Assembly: GCA_964019155.1 (NCBI GenBank) | Contig: OZ025240.1 | Location: 93,431,198 to 93,495,197, forward strand | Source: Osedax fenrisi | Lineage: Eukaryota > Annelida > Polychaeta > Sabellida > Siboglinidae | Length of the DNA stretch: 64,000 bases | Direction of reading: 5' to 3' | Part shown: one piece after another, positions 48,736 to 60,944 of the stretch | Layout: each line of letters opens with the position of its first letter | How positions within the stretch are numbered: position 1 is the first letter of the stretch | Program-made: the position numbers and the translations under genes | Notes under the pieces: generated by a model | Told to the model about the DNA's origin: nothing | Seen by the model: the letters and a program-made list of their open reading frames with translations, nothing else | Database searches by the model: none

Positions 48736-49700
48736 ATATAGTTATATAATATTTGTTATACATATTTATTTACATATAAGTTATACATAAATTATGACAT
48801 ACACATAATATAGTAGTGTTATATATTTTATATAATATTATGTACTAGTATTTTATTTATACAATTAAATATTTTAATATATAATTAATTTAGGTGGGTT
48901 TATATGTATGTCATGTTAGCTACATTTATGATCTAAAACTATTATTCAAATACATTAATCAATTTTTTTAGATTATTTGATATTAATTATTTATGGGTTT
49001 TTGGTATTCATTTTTGGTATTTGGTAATTAATTGTATAATATAATAAATAACTAATTAAAATTTATAAATTGTATATTGTATATTTAGTTTATTTATATT
49101 AATACTTGGTATTTGGTAATTTATTGCATAATATATATAATTTAATTTACTTCTCACATAATCATTTGAATATATGATTTTTATTATATTTTCTAAATAA
49201 ATTATTACTATAAATTATACATCTATAATTATTATTATATTATATATGTATATGTATTTTATTTTATATGTAATTATCAGATATCATTGTTCTATATAAT
49301 GCATATTAAATATATATATATAAGCAATTTTACATTTATCATTACATTAACTTATCTAAAATATACCCAACATTTATATTATTTATTTTGCATTCAAACA
49401 AATAATACTTGTATTTCTCTATTCATAGAAATCAATATAATCATTTCAAAATAATTCCTTAGAAATTAATTGTTTGATATTTTGATCTGCATACATGCAT
49501 ACATATGAATTAATATCATTTTATAAATTTAAATTAAGTTAAATCTATTGTATTGTTTTATCAATTTATATATATATATATATTATTTTTATAGTATTGT
49601 ATATATATATATATATAGGTATTGTATTCATATATATATAGGCAAATAAGTAACTGTATGTAGAACTATACAAATAGTTTTGTTTGCTTTCTAAGCTCCC
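48311..49700. other. AT-rich stretch, possibly including LINE 5' untranslated region
   Basis: No frame. TTTGGTATTTGGTAATTAATTG and related words at 49010 and 49110 resemble the 67-bp units at 49701-49834, so the 5' region of the next LINE may start as early as about 48990. (TA)n at 48686-48732. Confidence 0.5.
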
Positions 49701-49834
49701 TGTTCTGGTATCTGGTATTATTTATTCATTATTGCATTATTTACTATATTTATCCTCTATACATCTTTGTTCTGGTATTTGGTATTATTTATTCACTATT
49801 ATATTATTTATTATATTTTTCCTCTATACATCCA
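49701..49834 (+). promoter_or_regulatory. Two tandem 67-bp units before ORF1 of the LINE
   Basis: TGTTCTGGTATCTGGTATTA begins at 49701 and TGTTCTGGTATTTGGTATTA at 49768; both run to TCCTCTATACATC. Tandem 5' units carry the promoter in several animal LINEs. A promoter role here is inferred from position only. Confidence 0.5.
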
Positions 49835-49847
49835 TATAATCACTAAA

Positions 49848-50645
49848 ATGACAACTACTGGAAGAATGTCTAACTCGGAATTATCACTAAGTATTACTAA
49901 TCTCATACAAAATATTTTTGACAATAATATCAAAACTATTTTTGATGAACACAAACGTGAAATTGACGAGTTAAAAGATACAATTGTTGATCTAAAAAAT
50001 ATGATAACTAATCTTACTAATTTAAAAGTAAATGATACTAAAAGTTATGCGAACGCGTTATCTAAGAACATTGAACAGTCTATAAATAAGTCTTCTATAG
50101 CAAAAACAATAAGTAATAAAATAGCTATTGAAATTAATCTTAATAAAAAACTGTTAATATTTGGATTATCCCAAGATGAACAAGCAAATACCTTAATGAA
50201 GGATCTAGGTGTAGATGAAAAAGCATACTCTAAACAACAAATTATTACGGATAATGGAAACTTAATAGTTAAAATATGTCTAAATGATAGTATCACTGTA
50301 AAGGAATTACTAAGCACATTTTCGAAACATCCTGATAGACACACTCAATACGATAACATATCTCTGCGTCCCGATTTATCCTATGACGAACGTCATAAAC
50401 GTATTATTCTCCCAATAGGAGCAAATGCCCTACCAGGAAATATACGCTGCGTTTTTAACAATAGCACACTATCATATGAATTAAAAAACTATAAAATAGA
50501 CAATGAAAAATACATAATTGATTGGAATACAACTATTACTTACAGTGATACTGATTACTCTAACTGGAAAAAAACATATAATAGCAACAAACAATCTAAA
50601 TCTAATAACAGCAACAAAAATACGCCTGATCAAGTATCTAAATGA
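49848..50645 (+). CDS. LINE ORF1 protein
   Basis: The ATG at 49848 (MTTTGRMSNSELSLSITNL) is chosen because the frame upstream lacks ATG and lies in the 67-bp repeat; 265 residues. Residues of about 20-60 are heptad-like (KREIDELKDTIVDLKNMI), a probable coiled coil for trimer formation. A middle segment (KKLLIFGLSQDEQANTLMKD) looks RRM-like, followed by ISLRPDLSYDERHKR, a word seen in many animal LINE ORF1 proteins. No CCHC knuckle is present. The Asn/Lys/Ser-rich tail ends at TGA (50643-50645), followed by CTAG in the same frame as ORF2. It should bind the element's RNA. Confidence 0.85.
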   Translation: MTTTGRMSNSELSLSITNLIQNIFDNNIKTIFDEHKREIDELKDTIVDLKNMITNLTNLKVNDTKSYANALSKNIEQSINKSSIAKTISNKIAIEINLNKKLLIFGLSQDEQANTLMKDLGVDEKAYSKQQIITDNGNLIVKICLNDSITVKELLSTFSKHPDRHTQYDNISLRPDLSYDERHKRIILPIGANALPGNIRCVFNNSTLSYELKNYKIDNEKYIIDWNTTITYSDTDYSNWKKTYNSNKQSKSNNSNKNTPDQVSK

Positions 50646-53434
50646 CTAGAAAATAATCATATTACTGTATTCTATACCAATGCACAGAGTATATGTAACA
50701 AGCTTCCCTCATTAATTTATATTCTATCTACTAACACTTATGATATTATTATTATTAATGAAACTTGGTTAAATGACTCTTACACAAACGCTATGCTATG
50801 TTTTAACACATCTAATTATACTATATACAGAAAGGATAGATTATCTACTCGTGGTGGTGGGATATTAATTTTTGTTAAATACTCTATAAACTCTTATGCT
50901 CTAACTATACATAATCCACATAATATTGAACTCCTAGCTATAACATTATACAACTATACTATATTTTCTGTTTACAGGCCACCCAATATGTCTTATGATA
51001 TAACATGGGAGCTATGTAAAATACTGTCTAAATATACTGAACTCTCTAATACATTTATTCTAATAGGGGATTTGAATTTCCCTGGTATTAACTGGTATGG
51101 TGATTCTCCCATACCTAGTAACCCACTTGACAAAATATTCACGGATTTTGTTATATCTACCTCTCTAACCCAGTTTGTAACTAACAATACTAGAAAAGAT
51201 AATATCCTTGATCTGGTCTTATCTAATAATGACTGTATATTTAACCTAAGTATAGATACTCCTTTTAGCTACAATACTTCTACTAGTGATCATTTATCTA
51301 TAACTGCTAATATTTTCAATAAAAATGTTATTACAATGAAATCTAAGACTAATAGTAACTGTAATTTTAATTACTCACTATGTAATTTAAATATTGTTAA
51401 GCAAACTCTGAATAATTTAAGTTGGTCTAGTATTCTTAAGGTTGAAGATTCTACTGATGTATTACTAACAACATTTATTGAAATTGTAAAGACATTAATC
51501 AATGATAATTCCCCCCTATCAACTATACAGTCATTTAAATTTCCTAAATTCATCAAAAAACTTGATTCGAAATGTAAGAAATTATATAAAAATAAACATA
51601 AACCAAATATTAAAGCTAAATGGAGACTATATCAAATAAAGTTATCTGAAACCATATCGGATTACATCTATAACATTGAAGCTAGAGCACTATCTAACAA
51701 TAACCTTAAATCATTTTATTCTTATGTTAATAGACAAATATCTACGCGTAGCAATATGCCTCCTCTAATGTCAAATAATAATACATTGTTAACCCTAGAT
51801 CGAGATAAAGCTGAATGCTTATCTAAACAGTTTAAATCTGTATTTACTAAGAACAGCTATACATTTATTAGTAATTCATCCATAGTTTCTAATAATGTAT
51901 TTAACACCTTCCCTATAAGCCCCGAGACTGTAAGAAAATATCTATGCCTCATGCCCAATAAGTATAGTATACCACCAGACGGACTACCAAAGGGTATCCT
52001 AAAATCTTTATCATATGAGCTATGTATTCCTCTTTCCTTAATATTCAATCATTCACTAACTAACCAATACTGCCCAAATATGTGGAAACAGAGTATAATT
52101 ACTCCCATATTTAAAAAAGGTGATACATCCTTACCATCGAACTATAGACCTATAAGTATTCTACCCTCCACATTAATTCTTTTTGAAAAGATTCTTTGTA
52201 GATACTTGGTTCACTTTCTCAGAGAAAACGGCTACATATCACAATGCCAATATGGATTTCTATCGGGAAAATCAACCACTCTGCAGTTGATCCAATACTA
52301 TAGGAATCTAGCCCGAGTCATGGACAACAACTATACTTTGCATACTACATACATCGACTTCGCAAAGGCATTCGACACAGTATCACATGCTAAGCTATTA
52401 TCTAAGATTGAAGCTCTAGGAATAACTGGTAATGTACTACACTGGATACAATCATATCTTCATAATAGACACCAGTGTGTTAAGGTTGGTATGAATGTAT
52501 CTGATAATATTATGGCAACATCAGGGGTTCCGCAAGGTTCTTGTCTAGGACCAATTTTATTTATAATCTACATAAATGACCTTCCCAATATATTCTCACC
52601 TCAGATCATATGTACCCTTTTTGCTGACGATGCCAAACTTTCTCTTATCCATAAATATGAATTTGAAATGGACTATATGCATAATGCACTAACCAAATTA
52701 AATGATTGGTCAAATTATCAGGTCTTAATTTAGCAATCCATAAATGCTCAATAATGTCTAGTAAGGGTAATGAAATATCCTCATACTCGATTAACGGTGT
52801 TCAATTAAACTATTCTAATACGTACACCGATCTAGGTGTAATTATCAACCATAATCTATCTTTTAATGATCATATTGATAATATTATCCGTAAAGCATAC
52901 AGAATGATTAATATAATCTTTCGAGTATTTAGATGTAACAAACGTGTACCATTGACACTAGCATATATGAGTTATGTAAGACCTGTCCTTGAATACGCAT
53001 CCAGTCTCTGGAACCCATCCATTCCTTTCAGAACAAATGGTAATTCCACCAAACTCGAATTGGTTCAGAGACTATTTACTCGTAAGCTTTTCTTTAGGTG
53101 CAATTTAGGTTCATTAGAATACCCTGATAGATTACTATTTTTAAAGCTAAAATCACTTTCTTCCCGTAGGCATATTGCTGATATGGTGCTGACTTACAAA
53201 ATAGTCAATGGTCTCGTTGATGTGGATGTAGATGATTTCTTGTGGACCTACACGAATCATCTTAGAGGGCCTTCGGTGAAAATTAAAAGAGATATCTCCA
53301 AGAATAACCGATCACACAACTTCTTCAGCAATCGGGTCTCGGCTACATGGAACAATCTGCCTGCTCATCTAACCGTAATGAAGTCTCTTCCATTATTTAA
53401 ATCGGGTGTTTCTGCGATACTGTCTGGTAGTTGA
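50646..53434 (+). pseudogene. LINE ORF2: APE endonuclease and reverse transcriptase (CR1-like), one frameshift
   Basis: The frame is open immediately after the ORF1 stop. Endonuclease motifs appear at once: VFYTNAQS, INETWL, RGGGILIFV, VYRPPN, IGDLNFPGINW, NILDLVLS and TSDHLSI, all catalytic residues present. RT motifs: FKKGDTSLPSNYRPISILPS, CQYGFLSGKSTTLQL, YIDFAKAFDTVSH (A), SGVPQGSCLGPILFIIYIND (B), TLFADDAKLS (C). The first in-frame ATG is 50793, beyond the NETW motif, so starting there would lose part of the enzyme. A single-base loss between 52712 and 52720 shifts the frame; it resumes as GLNLAIHKC to the stop at 53434 through VRPVLEYASSLWNP, TYKIVNGLVDVD and NRVSATWNNLP. The youngest-looking LINE here. 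Confidence 0.92.
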
Positions 53435-53825
53435 TGAACATGTTCATCCTACCTTGTACATTTATTTATATATTTTTATTTATTAACTTATTTACTGTTT
53501 ATCCTCGTGTGTTATGTTAGGTCAGTGGGGTTGTGACGGGTGTCGGGGAGTAAGGATGCCAGCGTGGAATCTACTGGTCAAATTTTCCTCCCCACGGCAT
53601 AGGAAATGATTCACCCTTTCCTAAAAGCTGAGATCTGTCGCGGCCTTGTTGGAATATCATTAGCATATACGAGTTAAGAAATGGCATATGTAAATCAATA
53701 ATGTTAACATTTTTATTTTATTTCGTACTATTATTTTTATCTCCTGTTTTATGTAATATTGAATATCTATTTTCTATATTCAATAAATTATATTATTATT
53801 ATTATTATTATTATTATTTATTAAA
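53435..53825 (+). other. LINE 3' untranslated region with (TTA)n tail
   Basis: A GC-richer part at 53515-53670 (GTGACGGGTGTCGGGGAG, GGAATCTACTGGTC, CTGAGATCTGTCGCGGCC) is followed by AT-rich sequence, an AATAAATTA polyadenylation-type signal at about 53782 and a (TTA)n tail to about 53820. In CR1-like LINEs the structured 3' end is what the RT recognises. Confidence 0.8.
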
Positions 53826-53862
53826 TAAAATTGATAAAATATTACTAATGGATAAAATAATG

Positions 53863-54575
53863 TTACGTATAAAAAAAGTTAAAATCATGGGAATCAGTAC
53901 TATATTTTGAATAACAATTATATACAATATTTTCAATTTCTATTGATGAAACAGGCTTTATAAAAATTGAACTCTTATTACTAGTAATATTTTCATATAT
54001 ATTTTTATAAGAGTATGGTATATTTTTATTTAATTCAACACCTATATTTGAAAAATATGAATTGAACATATTAGCATTTTGTAAATCTGTTAATTTATTA
54101 TCAATAATAGTTCCTGATTTTTTTTATTTCCTATAACTTTATTTAATGTACGCCAAGTATTTTTAATATTATTATTTTTTATTTTATTTTCATAATATTT
54201 TTTCTTGTATATTATAATATTTTCATTAAATTTTTTTAAGTCAATTTTTATAATTTTTATATACATTTATTAGTGAATGATTATTTAAAGATTTTGTATA
54301 CATTTTATTCTTTGTACCTATGTATTTAATGATGGGGTTACCCAGGGTTTATCAAAAACTCTTTTTTAATTTTAACTTTTTTTAATGGACAACATATATT
54401 ATATGAATTAGTTAATGTAGAAATACAATCTTTAAAAGATATATGAATATCAGATTAAGTTAAAATGAAAGACCAATTTATATTAGTTAGATTATTATTA
54501 AAATTTAAAATATTTTGATCCGAATGATCCCTAATATATTTATAAGAGTTTTTCGTTTTTGTATTAATATTTTTT
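53863..54575 (-). pseudogene. LINE ORF2 fragment (endonuclease end and linker), minus strand
   Basis: From 54560 downward on the minus strand: IRDHSDQNILNF (end of the endonuclease, SDH-type), PWVTPSLNT (linker PW-T), NTWRTLNKVIGNKK and, in an open frame of 68 codons (54069-53863), MFNSYFSNIGVELNKN and STDSHDF. These are successive pieces of the region between endonuclease and RT. Broken by stops. It abuts the tail of the plus-strand LINE on one side and a long AAT array on the other. Confidence 0.7.
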
Positions 54576-54579
54576 TTTT

Positions 54580-54853
<274 letters not shown>

Positions 54854-55050
54854 GTAACTAAATAATGTAACTAATGTAATAATAATGTAACTGTAAAGCG
54901 TTTTAATTTCGTATTATTCTTTGTTTATTTCTATTACGTATGTTATCATTAGCAAATATTTATACTTTATACTTTCGATTATATTTTTGACTATGAATTT
55001 GCTTAAATAAATTACCATTCAATAATAATAATAATTATTATTATTATTAA
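54854..55050. other. Short spacer with possible retroelement 3' end
   Basis: TGTAACTAAATAATGTAACT words, then AAATAAATTACCATTCAATA followed by (AAT)n and an inverted (TTA)n. It may be a 3' end of a further LINE copy. Confidence 0.35.
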
Positions 55051-55120
55051 CCCAAGCAACCAAACGCGTTGCGCGTCAACGTAAAATATATAACAACGTT
55101 CCACCAGTGTATATATTATG

Positions 55121-55350
55121 GGTCAAATAAACACTTTGGATATAATTATATTATTTATGCAATATATGTTCCAATTTTGTATATTTTATAGGTCAAATAA
55201 ACACTTTGGATATGAATATATTATGTATTCAATGTATGTTCCAATTTTGTATATTTTATAGGTCAAATAAACACTTTGGATATCATTAATTTATGTATTC
55301 AATATATATTCAAATTTGTATATTAATATATACAATTGTATAAGTCAAAT
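55121..55350. repeat. Subterminal tandem repeat, 70-bp unit
   Basis: GGTCAAATAAACACTTTGGA begins at 55121, 55191 and 55261, and a diverged copy at about 55343. Each unit goes on to ATATGTTCCAATTTTGTATA. Confidence 0.93.
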
Positions 55351-55503
55351 AAATACATTGGATATTACAACAGCGATATCTATAGTGAAATATTATATTT
55401 TATAAAATATATCTCTTATCAATAAGAATTATTATTAATAGAATTATATATCAATATAATTGTATAATATATACATACGCACACACATACACACACATAC
55501 ACA

Positions 55504-55506
<3 letters not shown>

Positions 55507-55541
<35 letters not shown>
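55507..55541. repeat. (CA)n and (TA)n arrays
   Basis: A TA run preceded by CACACA words (55473-55506). The same order recurs in part at 56394-56428. Confidence 0.9.
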
Positions 55542-55543
<2 letters not shown>

Positions 55544-55784
55544 ATCTATTAGTGTTAATTTATACACTTATTTCTGTTTAATATTTCTGTGATTTATTTC
55601 ACATCCCACATTAAAGTACTAATGCACTAATGAACTAATTAGTTCATTAGTTTGTAAATATACATTATTATAATGGAATATGTATATAAGATATACTTAG
55701 GTAAAATAACTATAAATAATATGATTAATACGCAATAAATATTAGATATTTTCTATTTTTCTACTACATATCTTTAAATAGAGG

Positions 55785-56345
55785 TTCATAGAATTCCACG
55801 AATGTATTATATCATACATGTCGTAAATACTGTATGAAATGAAGCATTACGAAAAGTCACGCTAATTGCGTCACCCACCACACCCAGTGCGCAGGTAAGT
55901 GTGTTCATCGATATAAATAAAGTGACTTTCTTTGTATCGATGAGTGTATTATTGTGGACATTGTGTTTAGCACGAAAATTGATATTAACGGTATTGATTA
56001 ATTACTTCATTATTTGATAATTCTTCCTATGTATTAAACTTCCTATATTGACAATTTATCAATATTTAGATTGTTTATTACAAGTTGATTTAATAAGGTA
56101 ATATAAAATAGTATTGTTAAATATAAAAATATAACATATATAATTGATAGGTGTTATACTTTATCATAGAGCTAGAGAAAAGTAGTACTACTAGAAAAAC
56201 TCTCTAGCTCTATATCCTTTATGCATAATTATATATTAATAGTATGGGATGTTTTAAAACGGAGTTGTAATCCAGTTGTAATTTTATAAAATGTATTTGT
56301 ATATAATATACTTAATTTTATACTTTAATACTATAGTATAGTATA

Positions 56346-56385
<40 letters not shown>
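55785..56385. repeat. Segmental duplication, copy A, with cruciform
   Basis: Homologous to 56470-57058 along its length (CATAGAAT, GCGCAGGT, GCGAAAATTGA, TTAACGGTATTG, GAGTTGTAATCCAGTTGTAA). A CAGGTAAGT splice-donor-like word lies at 55892-55900, and TCATCGATA / TATCGATGA form a hairpin at 55905-55944. The main hairpin has 12-bp arms ATAGAGCTAGAG (56166-56177) and its exact complement (56202-56213). The loop contains a second perfect palindrome AGTAGTACTACT. Ends in (TA)n. The only GC-rich parts are 55850-55900 and the hairpin. Confidence 0.88.
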
Positions 56386-56391
<6 letters not shown>

Positions 56392-56469
56392 TCACACGCA
56401 CAGATACACTCACAAACACACACACATATATTATAGATATACATAGATATTACATAGTTGTTCTACCAC

Positions 56470-56974
56470 ATATCAATAAATAGATGTACATAGAATAACA
56501 CGATTGTATCATAGCATACATGTCGTGATAATGTATGACATTAAGCGTTACGACAAGACACGCCCAAAGGGCGTCGCCCATTGCATCACCCATTGCATCA
56601 TCTACTGCGCAGGTCATCGTGTATGGCGCGAAAATTGAAATTAACGGTATTGTTTATATATTTCCTTATATGTACAGTTCCTTTTATTCTACTTCCTTTA
56701 AAGACAACGTACAAATATTTAAAGTATATATCATATATACTACGAGTTGATTTAATAAGGTAATATAATAATCGTATTGTTAAATATAAACATATATACT
56801 TATATAATTGTTAAGTGTTATCCTTTATCATAGAGCTAGAGAAAAGCTCTCTAGCTCTATGTCCTTTATGCATAATTTATATTAATATTATGGGATGTAC
56901 TAAAACGCAGTTGTAATCCAGTTGTAATTTTATAATATTTATTTGTATATAATATACTTAATTTTATAGTTTGA

Positions 56975-57058
<84 letters not shown>
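56470..57058. repeat. Segmental duplication, copy B, with cruciform
   Basis: Same order as copy A. The hairpin arms are identical (56830-56841 and 56849-56860) but the loop is only seven bases. The 71- and 60-codon frames at 56535-56763 are not conserved in copy A, so they are probably not genes. Ends in an interrupted (TA)n of about 80 bp. Confidence 0.88.
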
Positions 57059-57065
<7 letters not shown>

Positions 57066-57595
57066 TTATATTTTATAATTTATATATTATAATCAATAAT
57101 TGATATTAATTATTCAAAATAATAATGTATTTATAGTACAAATTTAGGTTTTAAAGATTGTTATTAATATGTTGTTGCTCAGTTGTAATTGTATAACAAT
57201 GCATAACCTTGCATACATATACCAGTAGTAATTTAAATACATTCAAAATTAATGTGTTTACTGCAGTAATAATTTAATAAGTAGTAATATATCCTGTTAT
57301 AATATACATATACCATTAGTACTACATGTATATTATAAATCGACATTCAAGTCGTATATATAATTAGTAATTAAACTTAATATTTTAATATAAGGCATTT
57401 TTACTCAATTTTGTAAAAATATTTACAAAAATATATTAAAACATAATATTTTAACATAAGGCATTTTTTAGAAATGTATGAAATAATCATATTAATATTA
57501 TACTATATTATACCATATTATACTATATATTATATATAATATCAAAGTGTCAAATTATGTTTAACATGTGTAAATATGTATAATGCATTATTATC
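57059..57595. other. AT-rich stretch without recognisable gene
   Basis: Nothing recognisable except short direct repeats (TAATATTTTAA-ATAAGGCATTTTT near 57378 and 57445). Confidence 0.55.
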
Positions 57596-57771
57596 ACTTA
57601 TTTATTATAATATATAATATATATTATATATATATAGTATACAAATATTAAATTAAGTATATTATATACAAATAAATATTATAATATGTATACATATATA
57701 ACATAAACATTATATGGGAATATATATATAAGTTATAATTATAATATCTATAGATAACATACAACTATTAA

Positions 57772-57826
<55 letters not shown>

Positions 57827-58430
57827 GTATATATATATATATATACATTAGTGCTGTAAAATTATTAATTATTAATTATATAGTATTTTAATAATTATTA
57901 AATTCTAATTTACTAATTAATAATTATTTATCAATACTTATTATTAATTATATATTATTTTAATAATTATATATCAATACTTATTATTAATTAACAATTA
58001 ATTATATATTAATAATTATTAACAATAATTATTATTAAGTAATACTAATTAATTGTATATTATTAATTATTAATTATATATTATTTTAATAATTATTAAT
58101 TATTCAATTATAATTTACTAATTAATAATTAGTTATCAATATTTATTATTAATTAATAACATTAATCATATATTATTTTAATAATTATTCAATTCTAATT
58201 TACTGATTAATAATTATTTATCAATACTTATTATTAACTAATAACACTTATTTATATATTTGCGTTTATATACATGTGTAAATATGTATTATGCATTGTT
58301 ATAAAATTATAACTGGTTTACAACTAGGCAAACAAAACTTAATAACAATCTTTAAAACCTAGAATTTTACAATAAATACTTTATTATTAAACAATATTAT
58401 TTTAATCATTTAATATCAATTATTTATTAT
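57596..58430. repeat. Tandem duplication of about 830 bp, unit 1
   Basis: AGTATACAAATATTAAAT, ATAATATGTATACATATATA, ATCTATAGATAACATACAAC and ACATTAGTGCTGTAAAATTA, followed by a TAATAATTA minisatellite (57855-58250). The whole set recurs from about 58435. Confidence 0.85.
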
Positions 58431-59465
58431 AATATATAATATATTATATATATATATAGTATACAAATATTAAATGAAGTATATTATATACAAATAAATA
58501 TTATAATATGTATACATATATAATATAAACATTATTATATGGGAATATGTGTATAAGTTATAATTATAATATCTATAGATAACATACAACTATTAATAAT
58601 ATGATTATATATATGTATATATATATATATATACATTAGTGCTGTAAAATTATTAATTATTAATTTCATAGTATTTTAATAATTATTAATTATTCAATTC
58701 TAATTTACTCATTAATAATTATTTATCAATACTTATTATTTTTTATATATTATTTTAATAATTATATCAATTTTAATTTACTAATTAATAATTATTTATC
58801 AATACTTATTATTAACTAATAAATATAAATTATATATTAATAATTATTAATTAATAATTATTTATCAATACTTATTATTAATTAATAACAATTAATTTTA
58901 TATTATAAATTATTAATTATATATTATTTTAATAATTATTCAATTATTATTTACTGATTATTAATTCTTTATCAATACTTCTTATTACATCAATACAATT
59001 AATTATATATTAATAATTATTAATTATATATTATTTTAATAATTATTCAATTTTAATTTACTAATTAATAATTATTTATCAATACTTATTATTAACTAAT
59101 AACAATTAATTATATATTATTTTAATAATTATTCAATTCTAATTTATTAATTAATAATTATTTATCAATAAGTATTATTAAGTCATTCTAATTAATTGTA
59201 TATTATTAATTATTAATTATATATTATTTTAATAATTATTCAATTATAATTTACTAATTATATATTATTTTAATAATTATTCAATTATAATTTACTAATT
59301 AATGATTATTTATCAATACTTATTATTAATTAATAACACTTAATTATATATTAATAATTATTAATTATATATTATCTTAATAATTATTTATCAATAATAA
59401 TTTTTTAGTAATAATAATTAATTGTATATAAGTAATTATTATTTATATATTATTCTAATAATTAT
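58431..59465. repeat. Tandem duplication unit 2 with long TTAATAATTA minisatellite
   Basis: Same words as unit 1 (58440-58650), then about 800 bp of repeats built on AATTATTTATCAATACTTAT and TATATTATTTTAATAATTAT. A+T only over long runs; many potential hairpins. Confidence 0.85.
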
Positions 59466-59525
59466 TACGCGCTAAGTTAGGTGAATATTATTATATTTAA
59501 CTTATGACTCACGAAACATGAATAA

Positions 59526-60205
59526 TGCTATCCGGGATCGCCTCCGGTGTCGTCTTTGTGAATGCCATGTATCTAAACTTGTTGGCCAGCTTCTAGTCCG
59601 ACAAATTGAATAGTCAAGATGCAGAAGTTAGAATTTAGTATACACATATAAATATTATAATGTCATGATAATTGATTTATTAATATACAATTTATAATTT
59701 CAAGATAATTAAGATCATCAGTAGTTTTCTTCCTGCTTGGCTAGATGAATATCTTCATGTATATATTCAAGATAATCTCCGTTACCGCTCTATACGTCCT
59801 CCGTATGCTATCCGGGAACGCCTTCGGTATCGTCTTCGTGAATGCCATGTATCTAAACTTGTTGGCCAGTTTCTAGTCCGACAAATTGAATAGTCAAGAT
59901 GCAGAAGTTAGAAGTTAGTATACACATATAAATATTATAGTGTCATGATAATTGATTTATTAATATACAATTTATAATTTCAGGATAATTAAGATCATCA
60001 GTAGTTTTCTTCCTGCTTGGCTAGATGAATATCTTCATGAATATGTTCAAGATCATCTCCGTTAACGCCCTATATGTCCTCCGTATGCTATCCGGGATCG
60101 CCTCCAGTATCGTCTTCGTGAATGCCTTGTATCTAAACTTGTTTGCCAGAGTCTAGTCCGGCAAATTGAATAGTCAAGATACATAAGTTAGTATTTAATG
60201 TATAC
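59526..60205 (+). repeat. 280-bp tandem repeat with a short conserved frame
   Basis: TGCTATCCGG begins at 59526, 59806 and 60086, exactly 280 bp apart; a partial fourth copy lies at 60530-60700. Across the unit junction a frame reads SSFLPAWLDEYLH, then RPPYAIRERLRYRLREC and VSKLVGQFLVRQIE before a stop. An acceptor-like TTTCAG or TTTCAAG precedes it. Copy 3 has a TAA inside. I do not recognise the protein; a LINE ORF2 C-terminus (post-RT, PEYL-like) or a repeated host exon are both possible. Confidence 0.75.
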
Positions 60206-60208
60206 ATC

Positions 60209-60211
<3 letters not shown>

Positions 60212-60249
<38 letters not shown>

Positions 60250-60529
60250 TGTTGCTATCCGTAATGGACCAGTCTGTACAGCTTAGCATAATGGAACGTT
60301 CCATATTATGCTAACGAACTAGATTTCGGACGTCCCATTATGTAACATGTTTACTGCTTTAGGAATCAGGTTGACGCACGCACTGCTTGTGTTTCTAGGG
60401 AACGCAGCCATCCCTGATTGGCTAAGGGATAATATATACCACGCGATACCTTGCACCTGTTTGCACTTGTATGGTCCAGCTAGTCTATTATTCATTATAT
60501 ACAACTAGTTACAGTATACACATATACAT
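60212..60529. other. (TA)n array and GC-richer unique segment
   Basis: (TA)n at 60212-60247, then a segment with an AGCATAAT...ATTATGCT palindrome (60285-60312) and GGGAACGCAGCCATCCCTG. The 61-codon minus-strand frame here has no recognisable content. Confidence 0.5.
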
Positions 60530-60944
60530 ATGATTGTGTCATCATAATTGATTTATATTAATATACAATTTATAATTTCAGAATAAACAAGATGATCTTC
60601 CTGGTTGGCTATGGTGAATATCTCCATGAATATGTTAAAGATCATCTCTAGGATCCGGTATCGTCTTCGTGAATTTCGTATATATATATATATATCTGGA
60701 ATTATTCACTGCTATTTAATGAACAGAAACCTCTATATTCGCATACTATATACTATATATGTATATTATAATCATATATGAGCATATATGTATACATACT
60801 TATATTATTATCATTATAAATATACCCTTGAATTCCCAGTTTATTATTATATATATTATTCACGTGTTATATCATATCCGTATTTTGTGTAGTGTTCCTT
60901 GTAATAAATGAATGAATTGTTTTATGTTTCTTTTTTATTGTGTA

